Positions 26,060 to 34,790 are shown, counted from the stretch's first letter. The stretch: DNA of 64,000 bases from an uncultured Clostridia bacterium (GCA_934155265.1 CAKPGU010000005.1:23189-87188); one strand, 5' to 3'. Notes: generated by a model from the sequence alone, not told the origin. Numbers and translations: made by a program.

Positions 26060-26701
26060 ATGGAAGAAAATATGTTTTCAATTAATGAAAATAAATATAC
26101 ACAAATGACAGACGAAAAGTTAATAGAAAATATAAATAAAGATGACCAAACAGCATTAAACTGCTTAATGGGAAGATATAATGATGTTGTAAATATGAAG
26201 GCAAATAAATTTTTTATGGTAGGTGCTGAAAAAGATGATATAATACAAGAAGGAATGATAGGTCTATATAAAGCTATAAAATCATTTGATACACAAAAGC
26301 AAAATTCATTTAAAACATTTGCTAATATGTGTATAGAAAGACAGTTAATAACAGCGGTAAAGAATTCAAATAGGCAAAAACATATTCCGTTAAATTCTTC
26401 AATTTCTTTAAATTCAGCAGCTTATGAAGATAATGAAGATATGGATAAAATGGATATATTAGATGTAAAAGTATTAAATGACCCATCAGATATTGTCGCA
26501 GACAGAGAATATTTTGAAAGTATGGAAAGTAAAATAAAAGAAAATTTAAGTAATTTTGAACTTCAGGTTTTACATGAATATGAAAAAGGAAAGTCTTATG
26601 CTGATATTGCAAAAAAATTAAATGCAAAAGTTAAGTCAGTGGATACAGCAATCCAGAGAATAAGAAAAAAAGCAAATAAAATTAAAGAGAATATAGGGTA
26701 G
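26060..26701 (+). CDS. sigH: RNA polymerase sigma factor, SigH (Spo0H) type
   Basis: 213 residues, sigma-70 family of the SigH/SigF-like sporulation class. Region 2: KANKFFMVGAEKDDIIQEGMIGLYKAIKSFD with the -10 reading helix FKTFANMCIERQLITAVK; region 4: LSNFELQVLHEYEKGKSYADIAKKLNAKVKSVDTAIQRIRKK. Region 3 is short, as in SigH. In Bacillus and clostridia SigH drives early sporulation genes and spo0A. AGGAGG lies about 14 nt before the ATG. A strong terminator follows. The neighbourhood differs from the usual rpsU-like or rlmB-secE contexts of sigH. Confidence 0.85.
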   Translation: MEENMFSINENKYTQMTDEKLIENINKDDQTALNCLMGRYNDVVNMKANKFFMVGAEKDDIIQEGMIGLYKAIKSFDTQKQNSFKTFANMCIERQLITAVKNSNRQKHIPLNSSISLNSAAYEDNEDMDKMDILDVKVLNDPSDIVADREYFESMESKIKENLSNFELQVLHEYEKGKSYADIAKKLNAKVKSVDTAIQRIRKKANKIKENIG

Positions 26702-26732
26702 AAAAGCAAACGAGAATGAAGTTTGCTTTTTT
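26702..26732 (+). terminator. Terminator of sigH
   Basis: AAAAGCAAAC pairs with GTTTGCTTTT around a 9-nt loop, then T. Confidence 0.85.
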
Positions 26733-26833
26733 ATTTTATATAATAATTAGAAAAAGAAAAACTTTCAAAAAAATATAGTATGTTTTATTATTAGTATAAT
26801 AAAAAAATATAAAAAACAGAATGGTGATTTAAT

Positions 26834-27763
26834 ATGCATAAATTAAGAAGATTTATTTATCAAAATAAATATCAGATTTTAGGAGTTTTAGGAATTATAG
26901 CATTTATTCTTATAATAATACAATTGATGAATTTATGGGCTAGAAAGAATAATAATAGTGAAATTGAAAATAGACAACAAAATACAACAATAGTAAATGA
27001 AAATAATTCTGGGGTAATATCAGAAAAATCAGCAGTAACAGGAAAAGAAGTATCAAAAAAGCAATTAGATAATGAAACAACAGCAATTAATAAATTTATG
27101 GAATATTGTAACAATCAAGATTTTGAAAATGCATATAATATGATTACTGAAGAATGCAAAAAGCAAATGTATAATAGCCTAGACGTTTTTAAACAATCTT
27201 ATTATAAAAATGTTTTTAATGGAGAAAAAAAGAATTTTACTATTGAAAACTGGGTAAAAGATACATATAGAGTGAATATAACTGGAGATGTATTAGCAAC
27301 AGGAAATGTTGATGAATATTCAAAACAGGATTATATTACAGTTAAACAAGTTAATGGAGAATATAAATTAAATATTAATAATTATATTGGGTATACAGAA
27401 ATTAATAAAAAAACAACAGAAAAGAATATTTCAATAGAAGTAATAGGTAAAAATACATACAAAGATTATGAAACATATACTTTTAATGCAACTAATAACA
27501 CTGGAAGTGTTATGCAATTAGATAATATAAGTAATACAGAATCTCTATATATAGAAGATAGTAAAGGTGTAAAATATCCATATTATAATCATGAATTAAC
27601 AACACCGATGATAACTGTATCAGCAGGGCAAACAAAGGAAATAACGATTAAATTTTATAGTTCATATGTATCAACTAAAAAAATAGAACGTATTGTTTTT
27701 TCAAATATAATGTTAAAAAACGGAGAATTAGGAGAAACTGTTAAATTTAATGCAAATGTATAA
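26834..27763 (+). CDS. Membrane-anchored extracytoplasmic protein, unknown function
   Basis: 309 residues. One N-terminal membrane segment (about 14-34) after a basic start, an Asn/Thr/Glu linker, then a domain with an NTF2-like pattern (about 80-185: AINKFMEYCNNQDFENAYNMI, VKQVNGEYKLNINNY) and a C-terminal beta-rich domain (about 195-309) resembling immunoglobulin-like DUF4352 domains (TFNATNNTGSVMQLDNIS). It faces outward if the anchor is type II. The start ATG has a weak GGTG site. Its terminator is strong and it stands alone. No named family was recognised. Confidence 0.65.
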   Translation: MHKLRRFIYQNKYQILGVLGIIAFILIIIQLMNLWARKNNNSEIENRQQNTTIVNENNSGVISEKSAVTGKEVSKKQLDNETTAINKFMEYCNNQDFENAYNMITEECKKQMYNSLDVFKQSYYKNVFNGEKKNFTIENWVKDTYRVNITGDVLATGNVDEYSKQDYITVKQVNGEYKLNINNYIGYTEINKKTTEKNISIEVIGKNTYKDYETYTFNATNNTGSVMQLDNISNTESLYIEDSKGVKYPYYNHELTTPMITVSAGQTKEITIKFYSSYVSTKKIERIVFSNIMLKNGELGETVKFNANV

Positions 27764-27771
27764 AAATTAAG

Positions 27772-27811
27772 AAAAGACCAAGTTTGGAAAATTTTCAAAA
27801 TTTGGTCTTTT
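27772..27811 (+). terminator. Terminator after the gene at 26834
   Basis: AAAAGACCAA pairs with TTGGTCTTTT around an A+T loop that itself can fold. Confidence 0.8.
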
Positions 27812-27828
27812 AAATTTTTGAATAAGTG

Positions 27829-27857
27829 TTGCCATTAATAAAAAAAATTGTTATAAT
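27829..27857 (+). promoter_or_regulatory. Promoter that fixes the start of the phosphodiester glycosidase gene
   Basis: TTGCCA, 17 bases, TATAAT. In-frame start codons at 27826 and 27856 lie on or before this promoter, so translation must begin downstream, at 27901. Confidence 0.7.
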
Positions 27858-27900
27858 GAACAAGATATCAAAAGATAGAAACGAAAGGTTGAAAATAATA

Positions 27901-28998
27901 ATGAGAAAAGATGAAGAAATAGAAGAATTACCAAAGGCATTAAGAAAAGATGCAGATGATAAAAAAGAAAAAAAGAAAAAAAGAAACTGGAAAAAAATAT
28001 GGCTAACATTAATAATATTGGCAATAATAGGGACGTCATCAGGAGGATTTTTGCTATATGGACCATATTCAGGATTTAGAGATTGGCTAATAACAACTGC
28101 AATGACAACAATGACACATCAATACTTTGCAACATGGTTCTATGATGATGAAACAATACAAGCAGTATTAGCTAAAAATAAAGTAGAAGAAACAGATGAA
28201 ATAACAAACACAAATACAATAATAGTAAATACAACGTCAAGTAAAACAGAATATGCAAACGAATATGAAAAAGCAATATTAGAAAAAGATCCTAATAATG
28301 ATGATTATAAAATAATAGAAATTGAAGGAAAAGGATATAGTGGATATTTAGCTGCAATCTATGATCCATCAAGAATAAAGACTGTGTATACAAAAAAATT
28401 AGGAACAAGTGGCCAATATTTAACACAAATGGCAAAAGACAATGATGCATTAATTGCTATAAATGGTGGTGGATTTGAAGATCCAAACTTTAATAGTAAT
28501 GGTGCAAATCCATTAGGAATAACATTTTCAAATGGAAAGTTGATTACTTCAAAAACATGGGGTGGTTCTGGAGGACTAATAGGTTTTACACAGGATGATA
28601 AACTTGTTTTAGGAAAAATGACAGTAAAACAAGCTCAAGAAATGAAGATAAGAGATGGAGTAACATTTGGACCATTTTTAATTGTAAATGGAAAACCATC
28701 AAAAGTATTAGGAAATGGTGGATGGGGAACAGCTCCTCGTACAGCCATTGGTCAAAGACAAGATGGAATTGTATTATTTTTAGTAATTGATGGAAGAACA
28801 GTTACAAAACCAGGTGCAGATATGAATGATTTGATAGAGATAATGCAAAACTATGGAGCATACAATGCAACAAATTTAGATGGCGGAACATCAAGCGCAA
28901 TGGTAGTAAATGGAAAAATAATTAATGACCCAGTAGATAGCTCTGGCGCTCACAGAACAAGATTTATATCAACAGGATTTATTTTAACTAAAAAATAA
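27901..28998 (+). CDS. Phosphodiester glycosidase family protein (NAGPA domain)
   Basis: 365 residues. Charged N-terminus (1-30) with a poly-Lys stretch, one membrane anchor (about 36-55), then an outside domain. The NAGPA/phosphodiester glycosidase core spans about 165-364: ALIAINGGGFEDPN, PLGITFSNGKLIT, TAPRTAIGQRQDGIVLFLVIDGR and NLDGGTSSAMVVNG are the family hallmarks. Homologues remove blocking groups from sugar-phosphodiesters; in Firmicutes they are linked to exopolysaccharide or wall-polymer metabolism. Start chosen from the promoter at 27829-27857 and a GAAAGG site. cmk follows 30 nt later. Confidence 0.87.
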   Translation: MRKDEEIEELPKALRKDADDKKEKKKKRNWKKIWLTLIILAIIGTSSGGFLLYGPYSGFRDWLITTAMTTMTHQYFATWFYDDETIQAVLAKNKVEETDEITNTNTIIVNTTSSKTEYANEYEKAILEKDPNNDDYKIIEIEGKGYSGYLAAIYDPSRIKTVYTKKLGTSGQYLTQMAKDNDALIAINGGGFEDPNFNSNGANPLGITFSNGKLITSKTWGGSGGLIGFTQDDKLVLGKMTVKQAQEMKIRDGVTFGPFLIVNGKPSKVLGNGGWGTAPRTAIGQRQDGIVLFLVIDGRTVTKPGADMNDLIEIMQNYGAYNATNLDGGTSSAMVVNGKIINDPVDSSGAHRTRFISTGFILTKK

Positions 28999-29028
28999 AA
29001 TCTTTGTATAATTTTGAAAGGAGAAATT

Positions 29029-29712
29029 ATGGGATTTATAGTAGCTGTTGATGGAACAGCAGGAAGTGGAAAAGGAACAATAACGAAGATTATAGCGGAA
29101 AAGCTAAATTTAGTAAGTATTGATACAGGAGCAATGTATAGATGTGTTGCTTTAGAATGTATAAATCAAGGTATAGAATATACAGAAATAGAAAAAATAA
29201 AAAAAGTTTTGGAAAATATAAATATTGAGTTAAAAAAAGAAAATGGAAATCAATTAGTATTTTTAAATGGGCAAGATGTAACGGAAGATATCAGAACACC
29301 AGAAGTTGATAATCAAGTAGCAAAATTTGCAGCTGTAAAAGAGGTTAGAAAAAAAATAACACCTATGCAAAGAAAAATGGGAGATAACAATGATATAATA
29401 ATGGAAGGTAGAGATATTGGAACAGTAGTATTCCCAAATGCAGATGTCAAAGTATTTTTAGATTGTTCTGTTGAAGAAAGAGCAATGAGAAGATATAAAC
29501 AAGATTTAGAAAAGGGAATACAAACAACATATGATGAAGTTCTTGCAAGTATAAAAGAAAGACATAGATTAGAAACTGAAAGAGAGATTGCACCATTAAC
29601 CAAAGCACCAGATGCTGTGTATATAGATTCAACAGGAATGACAATTGATGAAGAGGCTGAGGCAGTTATTAAGGTAATAAATGAAAAAAGAGGAATGGCA
29701 GTTGAAAAATAA
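29029..29712 (+). CDS. cmk: Cytidylate kinase
   Basis: Phosphorylates CMP and dCMP. 227 residues from ATG 29029 with AAAGGAG 5 nt upstream; an in-frame ATG at 29014 precedes that site. P-loop DGTAGSGKGT at residues 7-16, the substrate motif DTGAMYR, GRDIGTVVFPNADVKVFLDCS and the lid RRYKQD. The usual downstream rpsA/ispH genes are not present. Confidence 0.95.
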   Translation: MGFIVAVDGTAGSGKGTITKIIAEKLNLVSIDTGAMYRCVALECINQGIEYTEIEKIKKVLENINIELKKENGNQLVFLNGQDVTEDIRTPEVDNQVAKFAAVKEVRKKITPMQRKMGDNNDIIMEGRDIGTVVFPNADVKVFLDCSVEERAMRRYKQDLEKGIQTTYDEVLASIKERHRLETEREIAPLTKAPDAVYIDSTGMTIDEEAEAVIKVINEKRGMAVEK

Positions 29713-29716
29713 TTAC

Positions 29717-29808
29717 AATTTTGGCTTTGTCAAATTTCATTTAAAACGCAGTTACATACACCACGTATGCACCTTTGCCTTTTAAATAAAATTTTCCTTG
29801 CCAAAATT
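29717..29808. repeat. Two-level stem element after cmk
   Basis: Outer arms of about 30 bp (AATTTTGGC-TTTG... with ...CTTGCCAAAATT, imperfect) enclose a short stem CATAC/GTATG near 29755-29768 and GC-richer single strands. Similar architecture occurs at 34664-34775 and 60756-60864. Confidence 0.65.
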
Positions 29809-29858
29809 TAATTCTTTTCCAACTATATTTATATGTTAAAGAAAGAATGTGATAATAA

Positions 29859-30413
29859 ATGAAAGAAGAATTTTTAAAAATATTAAGAACAGTTAAAAGA
29901 GAAGGATTAGAAGATTTTATAAGATTTTTGGAAAGTACAGATTTCTTTACTGCTCCTGCAAGTACAAGATTTCATGGTGATTACGCAGGTGGACTTGTAG
30001 AACATAGTATGAAAGTATATGAAATTTTAGTTGAAAAAGTAAATAATTCATCTAAAAAAATAGAAGTATCAGATGATACTTTGAAAATAGTAGCATTATT
30101 ACATGATGTATGTAAAGCTAATTTTTATAAAGTAGATTATAGAAATGCCAAAAATGCATTAGGGGTATGGGAAAAAGTACCATATTATACTGTAGATGAT
30201 ACTATTCCATATGGACATGGAGAAAAATCAGTTATGATGATTACTGAATATATGAAACTAACAAGTGAAGAAAAATATGCAATTCGTTGGCATATGGGAT
30301 TCACAGAACCAAAAGAACAATATGGAACTATAGGAATTGCATACACAAAATATCCATTAGCTCTTCTTGTATTTGAAGCGGATCTTGAAGCTACATATTT
30401 TTTTGATACATAA
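29859..30413 (+). CDS. HD-domain phosphohydrolase-like protein
   Basis: 184 residues. HD motif: VEHSMKVYEI near 48 and LLHDVCKANFY near 85, then GHGEKSVMM near 125 and the downstream IRWHMGF, giving the H...HD...H...D-type metal set; the terminal FEADLEATYFF supplies the last acidic residue. The layout is like small stand-alone HD hydrolases, including phage-derived ones, and the HD half of YhaM-type nucleases; there is no nucleic-acid-binding OB domain. The substrate is unknown. Ends at a terminator. Confidence 0.8.
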   Translation: MKEEFLKILRTVKREGLEDFIRFLESTDFFTAPASTRFHGDYAGGLVEHSMKVYEILVEKVNNSSKKIEVSDDTLKIVALLHDVCKANFYKVDYRNAKNALGVWEKVPYYTVDDTIPYGHGEKSVMMITEYMKLTSEEKYAIRWHMGFTEPKEQYGTIGIAYTKYPLALLVFEADLEATYFFDT

Positions 30414-30417
30414 TATA

Positions 30418-30451
30418 AAAAAAGCACTTTTGTTAAAAAAGGTGCTTTTTT
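30418..30451 (+). terminator. Terminator after the HD gene
   Basis: AAAAAGCAC pairs with GTGCTTTTT around an A+T loop, then TTTT; it isolates the ylxM operon from upstream reading. Confidence 0.8.
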
Positions 30452-30484
30452 GCGGTAAAGAAGCTATAAATTTATTCAAAACAC

Positions 30485-30513
30485 TTGACAAATGAATAAA
30501 AATGGTGTAAAGT
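30485..30513 (+). promoter_or_regulatory. Promoter of the ylxM-ffh-rpsP-khpA-rimM-trmD operon
   Basis: TTGACA, 17 bases, TAAAGT; 35 nt before the chosen ylxM start. Confidence 0.6.
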
Positions 30514-30548
30514 ATATTAGCATTACACTTAAGAAAGAGGGTAGTAGT

Positions 30549-30896
30549 ATGGAAAAGAAAGTAGAAATAAGTATGTTATGGCAAATATATGGAAAGCTGT
30601 TAACAGAAAAACAATATGAATACATTGATTACTACTACAATAATGACTTATCTTTATCAGAAATTGCAGAAAATGACAGCATAACAAGACAAGCTGTAAG
30701 AGATATCATCAAAAAGGGGGAAAGAAAACTTTTCGAATATGAAGAAAAGCTATTGTTTATGAAAAAGACAATTAATCAAGAACAAAAAATACAACGAATT
30801 TTATTGAATTTAACAAAAATACAAAAAGATTCATCAGATAAACAAATAAGCAGTATTTTAGAAGAAATCAAAAAAGAATTAAATTGTTTAGTATAA
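30549..30896 (+). CDS. ylxM: YlxM-type helix-turn-helix protein
   Basis: 115 residues from ATG 30549, which has AAAGAGGGT upstream; the frame from 30492 covers the promoter. Sigma-factor region-4-like helix-turn-helix: LLTEKQYEYIDYYYNNDLSLSEIAENDSITRQAVRDIIKKGE. The gene sits directly before ffh, as in most Firmicutes, and is thought to modulate signal recognition particle production or function. C-terminal half is helical. Confidence 0.92.
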   Translation: MEKKVEISMLWQIYGKLLTEKQYEYIDYYYNNDLSLSEIAENDSITRQAVRDIIKKGERKLFEYEEKLLFMKKTINQEQKIQRILLNLTKIQKDSSDKQISSILEEIKKELNCLV

Positions 30897-30916
30897 ACAA
30901 AAGATAGGAGGAAAGT

Positions 30917-32269
30917 ATGGCATTTGAAGGATTATCATCAAGATTACAAGAAATAACAAGAAAAATTAGAGGAAAAGCAAGAATAACAGAATCAGACTTA
31001 AAAGAAATGCTAAGAGAAGTCAAACTTGCCCTACTAGAAGCTGATGTAAACTATAAAATAGTAAAAGAATTTATTAGCAGTATACAAGAAAAAGCACTAG
31101 GTCAAGATGTAATGAAATCATTAACACCAGGACAACAAGTAATTAAAATTGTAAAAGATGAAATGGTAGAATTACTAGGAGGAACAGAAAGTAAAATTAA
31201 TTTTACTCCAAATCCACCAACAATAATAATGCTAGTAGGTCTTCAAGGATCAGGAAAAACAACAACAGCTGGAAAACTTGCAAATCTATTAAGAAAACAA
31301 GGAAAAAAGCCGTTATTAGTAGCATGTGATATTTACAGACCAGCAGCAATCAAACAATTACAAGTTGTTGGTAAGCAATTAAATATACCAGTATATGCTA
31401 ATGAAACATCAAAAGATGTTGTACATATTGCAAAACAAGCGATAAGTGTAGCAATATCAAAATTAAATGATGTAGTAATATTAGATACAGCAGGTAGATT
31501 ACATATTGATGATGAATTAATGCAAGAATTAAAAAATGTAAAAACAAGTGTAAAACCACATGAAATCTTATTAGTAGTAGACTCTATGACAGGTCAAGAT
31601 GCAGTAAATATAGCACAAACTTTCAACGAAGCAGTTGGAATAGATGGAGTTGTACTAACAAAATTAGATGGAGATACACGTGGTGGTGCAGCACTTTCAG
31701 TAAAAAAAGTAACAGGTAAGCCAATAAAATTCGCAGCAACAGGTGAAAAATTAAGTGATATTGAAGTATTCAATCCAGAAAGAATGACATCAAGAATACT
31801 TGGAATGGGTGATGTGCTATCAATAATTGAAAAGGCAGAAGAAACAATAACTGCAGAAGAAGCAGAAAAGTTAGAAAAACAACTTAGAAAAGATGAACTA
31901 GACTTAGACGATTATTTAGCACAAATTAGACAAGTAAAGAAAATGGGTTCATTTTCGTCAATATTAAAAATGCTACCAGGTGCAAATAAAATAAAAGACT
32001 TAAATATTGATGACAAAGAATTTGATAAAGTTGAAGCAATTATTTGCTCAATGACTGTTGCAGAGAAAAGAAACACCAAATTACTAAATGGAAGTAGAAG
32101 ACTACGTATTGCAAAAGGTAGTGGGACAACAGTACAAGATGTCAACAAATTCATGAAATCATTTGAAATGACACAAAAAATGATGAAACAATTAAAATCA
32201 AACAAAGGTGGAATGAGGAAAATGATGAAAAATATGAATATGGATGATTTAAAAAATCTTAAAATATAG
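30917..32269 (+). CDS. ffh: Signal recognition particle protein Ffh
   Basis: GTPase that binds signal sequences with 4.5S/6S SRP RNA. 450 residues. N domain about 1-90, G domain with GLQGSGKTTTAGKL, DTAGRLHIDDELM, TKLDGDTRGGAA and the closing GEKLSD, and a Met-rich M domain (about 300-450: MLPGANKIKDL, FEMTQKMMKQLKSNKGGMRKMMKNM). AGGAGG 7 nt before the ATG. Second gene of the operon. Confidence 0.97.
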   Translation: MAFEGLSSRLQEITRKIRGKARITESDLKEMLREVKLALLEADVNYKIVKEFISSIQEKALGQDVMKSLTPGQQVIKIVKDEMVELLGGTESKINFTPNPPTIIMLVGLQGSGKTTTAGKLANLLRKQGKKPLLVACDIYRPAAIKQLQVVGKQLNIPVYANETSKDVVHIAKQAISVAISKLNDVVILDTAGRLHIDDELMQELKNVKTSVKPHEILLVVDSMTGQDAVNIAQTFNEAVGIDGVVLTKLDGDTRGGAALSVKKVTGKPIKFAATGEKLSDIEVFNPERMTSRILGMGDVLSIIEKAEETITAEEAEKLEKQLRKDELDLDDYLAQIRQVKKMGSFSSILKMLPGANKIKDLNIDDKEFDKVEAIICSMTVAEKRNTKLLNGSRRLRIAKGSGTTVQDVNKFMKSFEMTQKMMKQLKSNKGGMRKMMKNMNMDDLKNLKI

Positions 32270-32315
32270 TTATTAAATTTTTAAACTTATATAGAATTTT
32301 TGGGAGGTGAATTAA

Positions 32316-32546
32316 ATGGTAAAAATAAGATTACAAAGAGAAGGAAAGAAAAAAGCTCCTTTCTATCATATAGTAGTAGCTGATTCAAGATCTCCAAGAG
32401 ATGGTAAAATAATTGAACAAATTGGTACATATGATCCAATGACAAAACCATCTACAATAGTTTTAGATAAAGAAAAACTAGAACAATGGATTAAAAATGG
32501 TGCACAACCAACTGATACTGTTAAAGCATTAATTAAAAACGCTTAA
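32316..32546 (+). CDS. rpsP: 30S ribosomal protein S16
   Basis: 76 residues, complete. MVKIRLQREGKKKAPFYHIVVADSR is the S16 opening and IIEQIGTYDPMTKP follows. GGGAGGTG site upstream. Standard position between ffh and khpA. Confidence 0.97.
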   Translation: MVKIRLQREGKKKAPFYHIVVADSRSPRDGKIIEQIGTYDPMTKPSTIVLDKEKLEQWIKNGAQPTDTVKALIKNA

Positions 32547-32560
32547 GGAGGGAAATATCC

Positions 32561-32791
32561 ATGAAAGAAGTTCTAGAAACAATAATTAAAAATTTAGTAG
32601 ACAACCAAGAGGCTGTTGAAGTAAAAGAAGTTGAAGGTGAAAAAAACATAATCTTCGAAGTTAAAGTAGCTGATGGAGATATGGGAAAAGTAATCGGTAG
32701 ACAAGGAAAAATTGCACAATCTATAAGAACAGTAATGAAAGCTGTAGCAAACAGAAAAGATAAAAAAGTTACAGTTGAATTTATTGGATAG
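32561..32791 (+). CDS. khpA: KH-domain RNA-binding protein KhpA
   Basis: 76 residues, single KH domain with the signature VIGRQGKIAQSIRTVMKAV (GxxG loop GRQG). It works with KhpB in other Firmicutes to control elongation and division proteins. GGAGGG 9 nt upstream of the ATG; 14 nt after rpsP. Confidence 0.94.
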   Translation: MKEVLETIIKNLVDNQEAVEVKEVEGEKNIIFEVKVADGDMGKVIGRQGKIAQSIRTVMKAVANRKDKKVTVEFIG

Positions 32792-32833
32792 ATTTAATTG
32801 CAAAAGTTATACCATGAAAGGAATGGTACAAAC

Positions 32834-33337
32834 ATGCAAAAAAGATTAGAAATAGGTCAAATTGTAAATACATTTGGAATAAAAGGTGAAGTTAAAGTTG
32901 TACCTTTTACAGATGATATAAATAGATTTGATGATTTAGAAAAAGTATATGTTAAAACCAAAAAAGAATCTAAACTATACAAAGTAGAAAATGCCAGATA
33001 TCATAAAAATATGGTATTACTAAAATTTGAAGGAATAAACAATCCTGAAGATGCAGAGCTACTAAAAAATTCGTTTCTTGAAGTTGATCGAGAAGATGCA
33101 ATTCCTCTTGAAGAAGGAACATATTTTATAGTAGATTTGATTGGACTAGATGTTTATACTGATGATGGAAAACTACTTGGAAAAGTTGAAGATATTTATA
33201 ATACAGGTGCAAATGACATATATGTAGTAAAAGATGAATTAGGAAAACAAATTTTATTACCAGGAATTGATGATGTAATAAAAGAAGTCAAACTTGAAGA
33301 TAGAATTATAGTTCATCTTATACCTGGTTTAATATAA
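32834..33337 (+). CDS. rimM: Ribosome maturation factor RimM
   Basis: 167 residues from ATG 32834; the in-frame TTG at 32798 lacks a ribosome binding site and gives a non-family extension. N-terminal RimM domain (RLEIGQIVNTFGIKGEVKVVPFTDD) and a C-terminal PRC barrel (DLIGLDVYTDDGKLLGKVEDI). Helps 16S rRNA processing and S19 assembly. Followed 13 nt later by trmD, as usual. Confidence 0.95.
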   Translation: MQKRLEIGQIVNTFGIKGEVKVVPFTDDINRFDDLEKVYVKTKKESKLYKVENARYHKNMVLLKFEGINNPEDAELLKNSFLEVDREDAIPLEEGTYFIVDLIGLDVYTDDGKLLGKVEDIYNTGANDIYVVKDELGKQILLPGIDDVIKEVKLEDRIIVHLIPGLI

Positions 33338-33350
33338 TTTGGAGGAAGTT

Positions 33351-34061
33351 ATGAAATTTGATGTATTAACTCTTTTTCCAGAAATGTTTGAGCCAATCAA
33401 GCAAAGCATAATAGGAAAAGCGGAGGAAAAAAAGCTAATAGATATTAATTTAATAAATATTAGAGATTTTTCTAAAAATAAACACAAAAAAGTAGATGAC
33501 ACTCCATATGGTGGTGGAGCTGGCATGGTAATGCAAGCAGATGTAATATATGATGCATATAAATCAATAAAAGATGAAAATGCAAAAGTAATATATCTAA
33601 CACCACAAGGAAAAGTATTAAATCAAAAAAAAGTAGAAGAATTAAGCAAACAAGAACATCTTATTTTACTTTGTGGACATTATGAAGGAATAGACCAAAG
33701 AGTAATAGATAAAATTGTAGATGAGGAAATATCTATAGGAGACTATGTACTAACAGGAGGAGAGCTTCCAGCAATGGTGCTAATAGATTCTGTAAGTAGA
33801 TATGTTGATGGAGTTTTAAGTGAAGGTTCAACATCAGAAGAATCATTTTCACAAGGAATTTTAGAATATCCTCAATATACAAGACCAGAGACTTTTGAAG
33901 GAGTAAAGGTTCCAGAAATATTGCTATCAGGTCATCACGAAAATATAAACAAATGGAGAAGATGTGAAGCTTTAAAAAATACATATTTAAAAAGGCCAGA
34001 TCTTTTGAAAAATGTAGAATTGTCTGAAGAAGACGAAAAATATATTAAATCACAAGGGTAG
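33351..34061 (+). CDS. trmD: tRNA (guanine-N1)-methyltransferase
   Basis: Methylates G37 of tRNAs reading CUN, CCN and CGG. 236 residues from ATG 33351 with GGAGG 5 nt upstream; a TTG 12 nt earlier is part of that spacer. The trefoil-knot motifs LLCGHYEGIDQRVID and EISIGDYVLTGGELPAMVLIDS are clear, as is the FSQGILEYPQYTRPE loop. The stop codon lies on the first bases of a 14-bp inverted repeat. Confidence 0.96.
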   Translation: MKFDVLTLFPEMFEPIKQSIIGKAEEKKLIDINLINIRDFSKNKHKKVDDTPYGGGAGMVMQADVIYDAYKSIKDENAKVIYLTPQGKVLNQKKVEELSKQEHLILLCGHYEGIDQRVIDKIVDEEISIGDYVLTGGELPAMVLIDSVSRYVDGVLSEGSTSEESFSQGILEYPQYTRPETFEGVKVPEILLSGHHENINKWRRCEALKNTYLKRPDLLKNVELSEEDEKYIKSQG

Positions 34062-34111
34062 GGGACATTTCTTATCATAAAAGAAAGACCCTTAGTGAAG
34101 AAGTGTCCCCT
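34060..34111. repeat. Inverted repeat between trmD and rplS
   Basis: AGGGGACATTTCTT (34060-34073) pairs with AAGAAGTGTCCCCT (34098-34111), one G-T or mismatch, loop 24 nt. The GC-rich ends point outward and there is no T run, so it is not a terminator. It resembles the GGGTGTCCC motif of the 54-nt repeat and the palindrome at 16795-16848. Confidence 0.78.
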
Positions 34112-34125
34112 GACAAATAAGAAAG

Positions 34126-34165
34126 ATACAATGTGCTGAACTACAATTCAAGGCACCGCTTGTAT
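34126..34165 (+). promoter_or_regulatory. Structured leader of rplS (probable L19 leader)
   Basis: ATACAA (34126-34131) pairs with TTGTAT (34160-34165), and inside it GTGC (34133-34136) with GCAC (34153-34156). The ribosome binding site AAGGAGG follows 9 nt later. Low-GC Gram-positive bacteria have an RNA leader for L19 autoregulation in this place; the match to that family is inference. Confidence 0.55.
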
Positions 34166-34188
34166 AAGAAAAGAAGGAGGTAAATACG

Positions 34189-34659
34189 ATGGATATCGTA
34201 AAATCAATAGAACATGAACAACTAAAAAATGCTATTCCAGATATTAAAGTTGGAAATACAGTTAAAGTACATGTTAGAATTAAAGAAGGAAACAAAGAAA
34301 GAATCCAAGTATTTGAAGGAATTGTAATTAAAAAACAAGGTGGAGGAGTTAATGAAACATTCACAGTAAGAAAAATATCTTATGGTGTAGGTGTTGAAAA
34401 AACATTCTTAATCCATTCACCATTAGTTGAAAAAGTAGAAGTAGTAAGAGTTGGTAAAGCAAGAAGAGCTAAACTTTACTATTTAAGAGAAAGAACAGGT
34501 AAAGCTTCTAAGACTAAAGAAATGGTTGGAGCTAGAATCGAAAATAAAATGATTACTATTAAAGAAGATTTAGTAGAAGAACCAGCTAAAGTTGAAGAAG
34601 TTGCAGAAACACCTGCTACAGAAACAGTTACTGAAAATACAGAAAAGACAGCTGAATAA
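34189..34659 (+). CDS. rplS: 50S ribosomal protein L19 with an acidic C-terminal tail
   Basis: 156 residues; L19 is normally about 115. The core (1-115) is typical: VKVHVRIKEGNKERIQVFEGIVIKKQGGG, TFTVRKISYGVGVEKTFLIHSP, RRAKLYYLRE. Residues about 116-156 are an added Glu/Thr/Ala-rich tail (VEEPAKVEEVAETPATETV), probably disordered. AAGGAGG 9 nt upstream. Last gene of the operon; separated from trmD by an inverted repeat and the leader. Confidence 0.95.
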   Translation: MDIVKSIEHEQLKNAIPDIKVGNTVKVHVRIKEGNKERIQVFEGIVIKKQGGGVNETFTVRKISYGVGVEKTFLIHSPLVEKVEVVRVGKARRAKLYYLRERTGKASKTKEMVGARIENKMITIKEDLVEEPAKVEEVAETPATETVTENTEKTAE

Positions 34660-34663
34660 TGTA

Positions 34664-34775
34664 AAAAGTAATAATATCATTTTGACGTTCACTTCGGACG
34701 CGTTGCTATTTAGAATTTGTTTTTTAAACAAATTCTAAACATCTCGTTGCACTTTAAAATGATATTGTTACTTTT
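34664..34775. repeat. Two-level stem element between rplS and the LysR gene
   Basis: Outer arms AAAAGTAATAATATCATTTT (34664-34683) and its complement (34756-34775, one mismatch) enclose a second stem TTTAGAATTTGTTT (34709-34722) with AAACAAATTCTAAA (34726-34739), and G/C-richer arms between the two. It can end both converging transcripts, but the inner arms are more than a terminator needs. Confidence 0.7.
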
Positions 34776-34790
34776 TTGTTGTTATAAATA

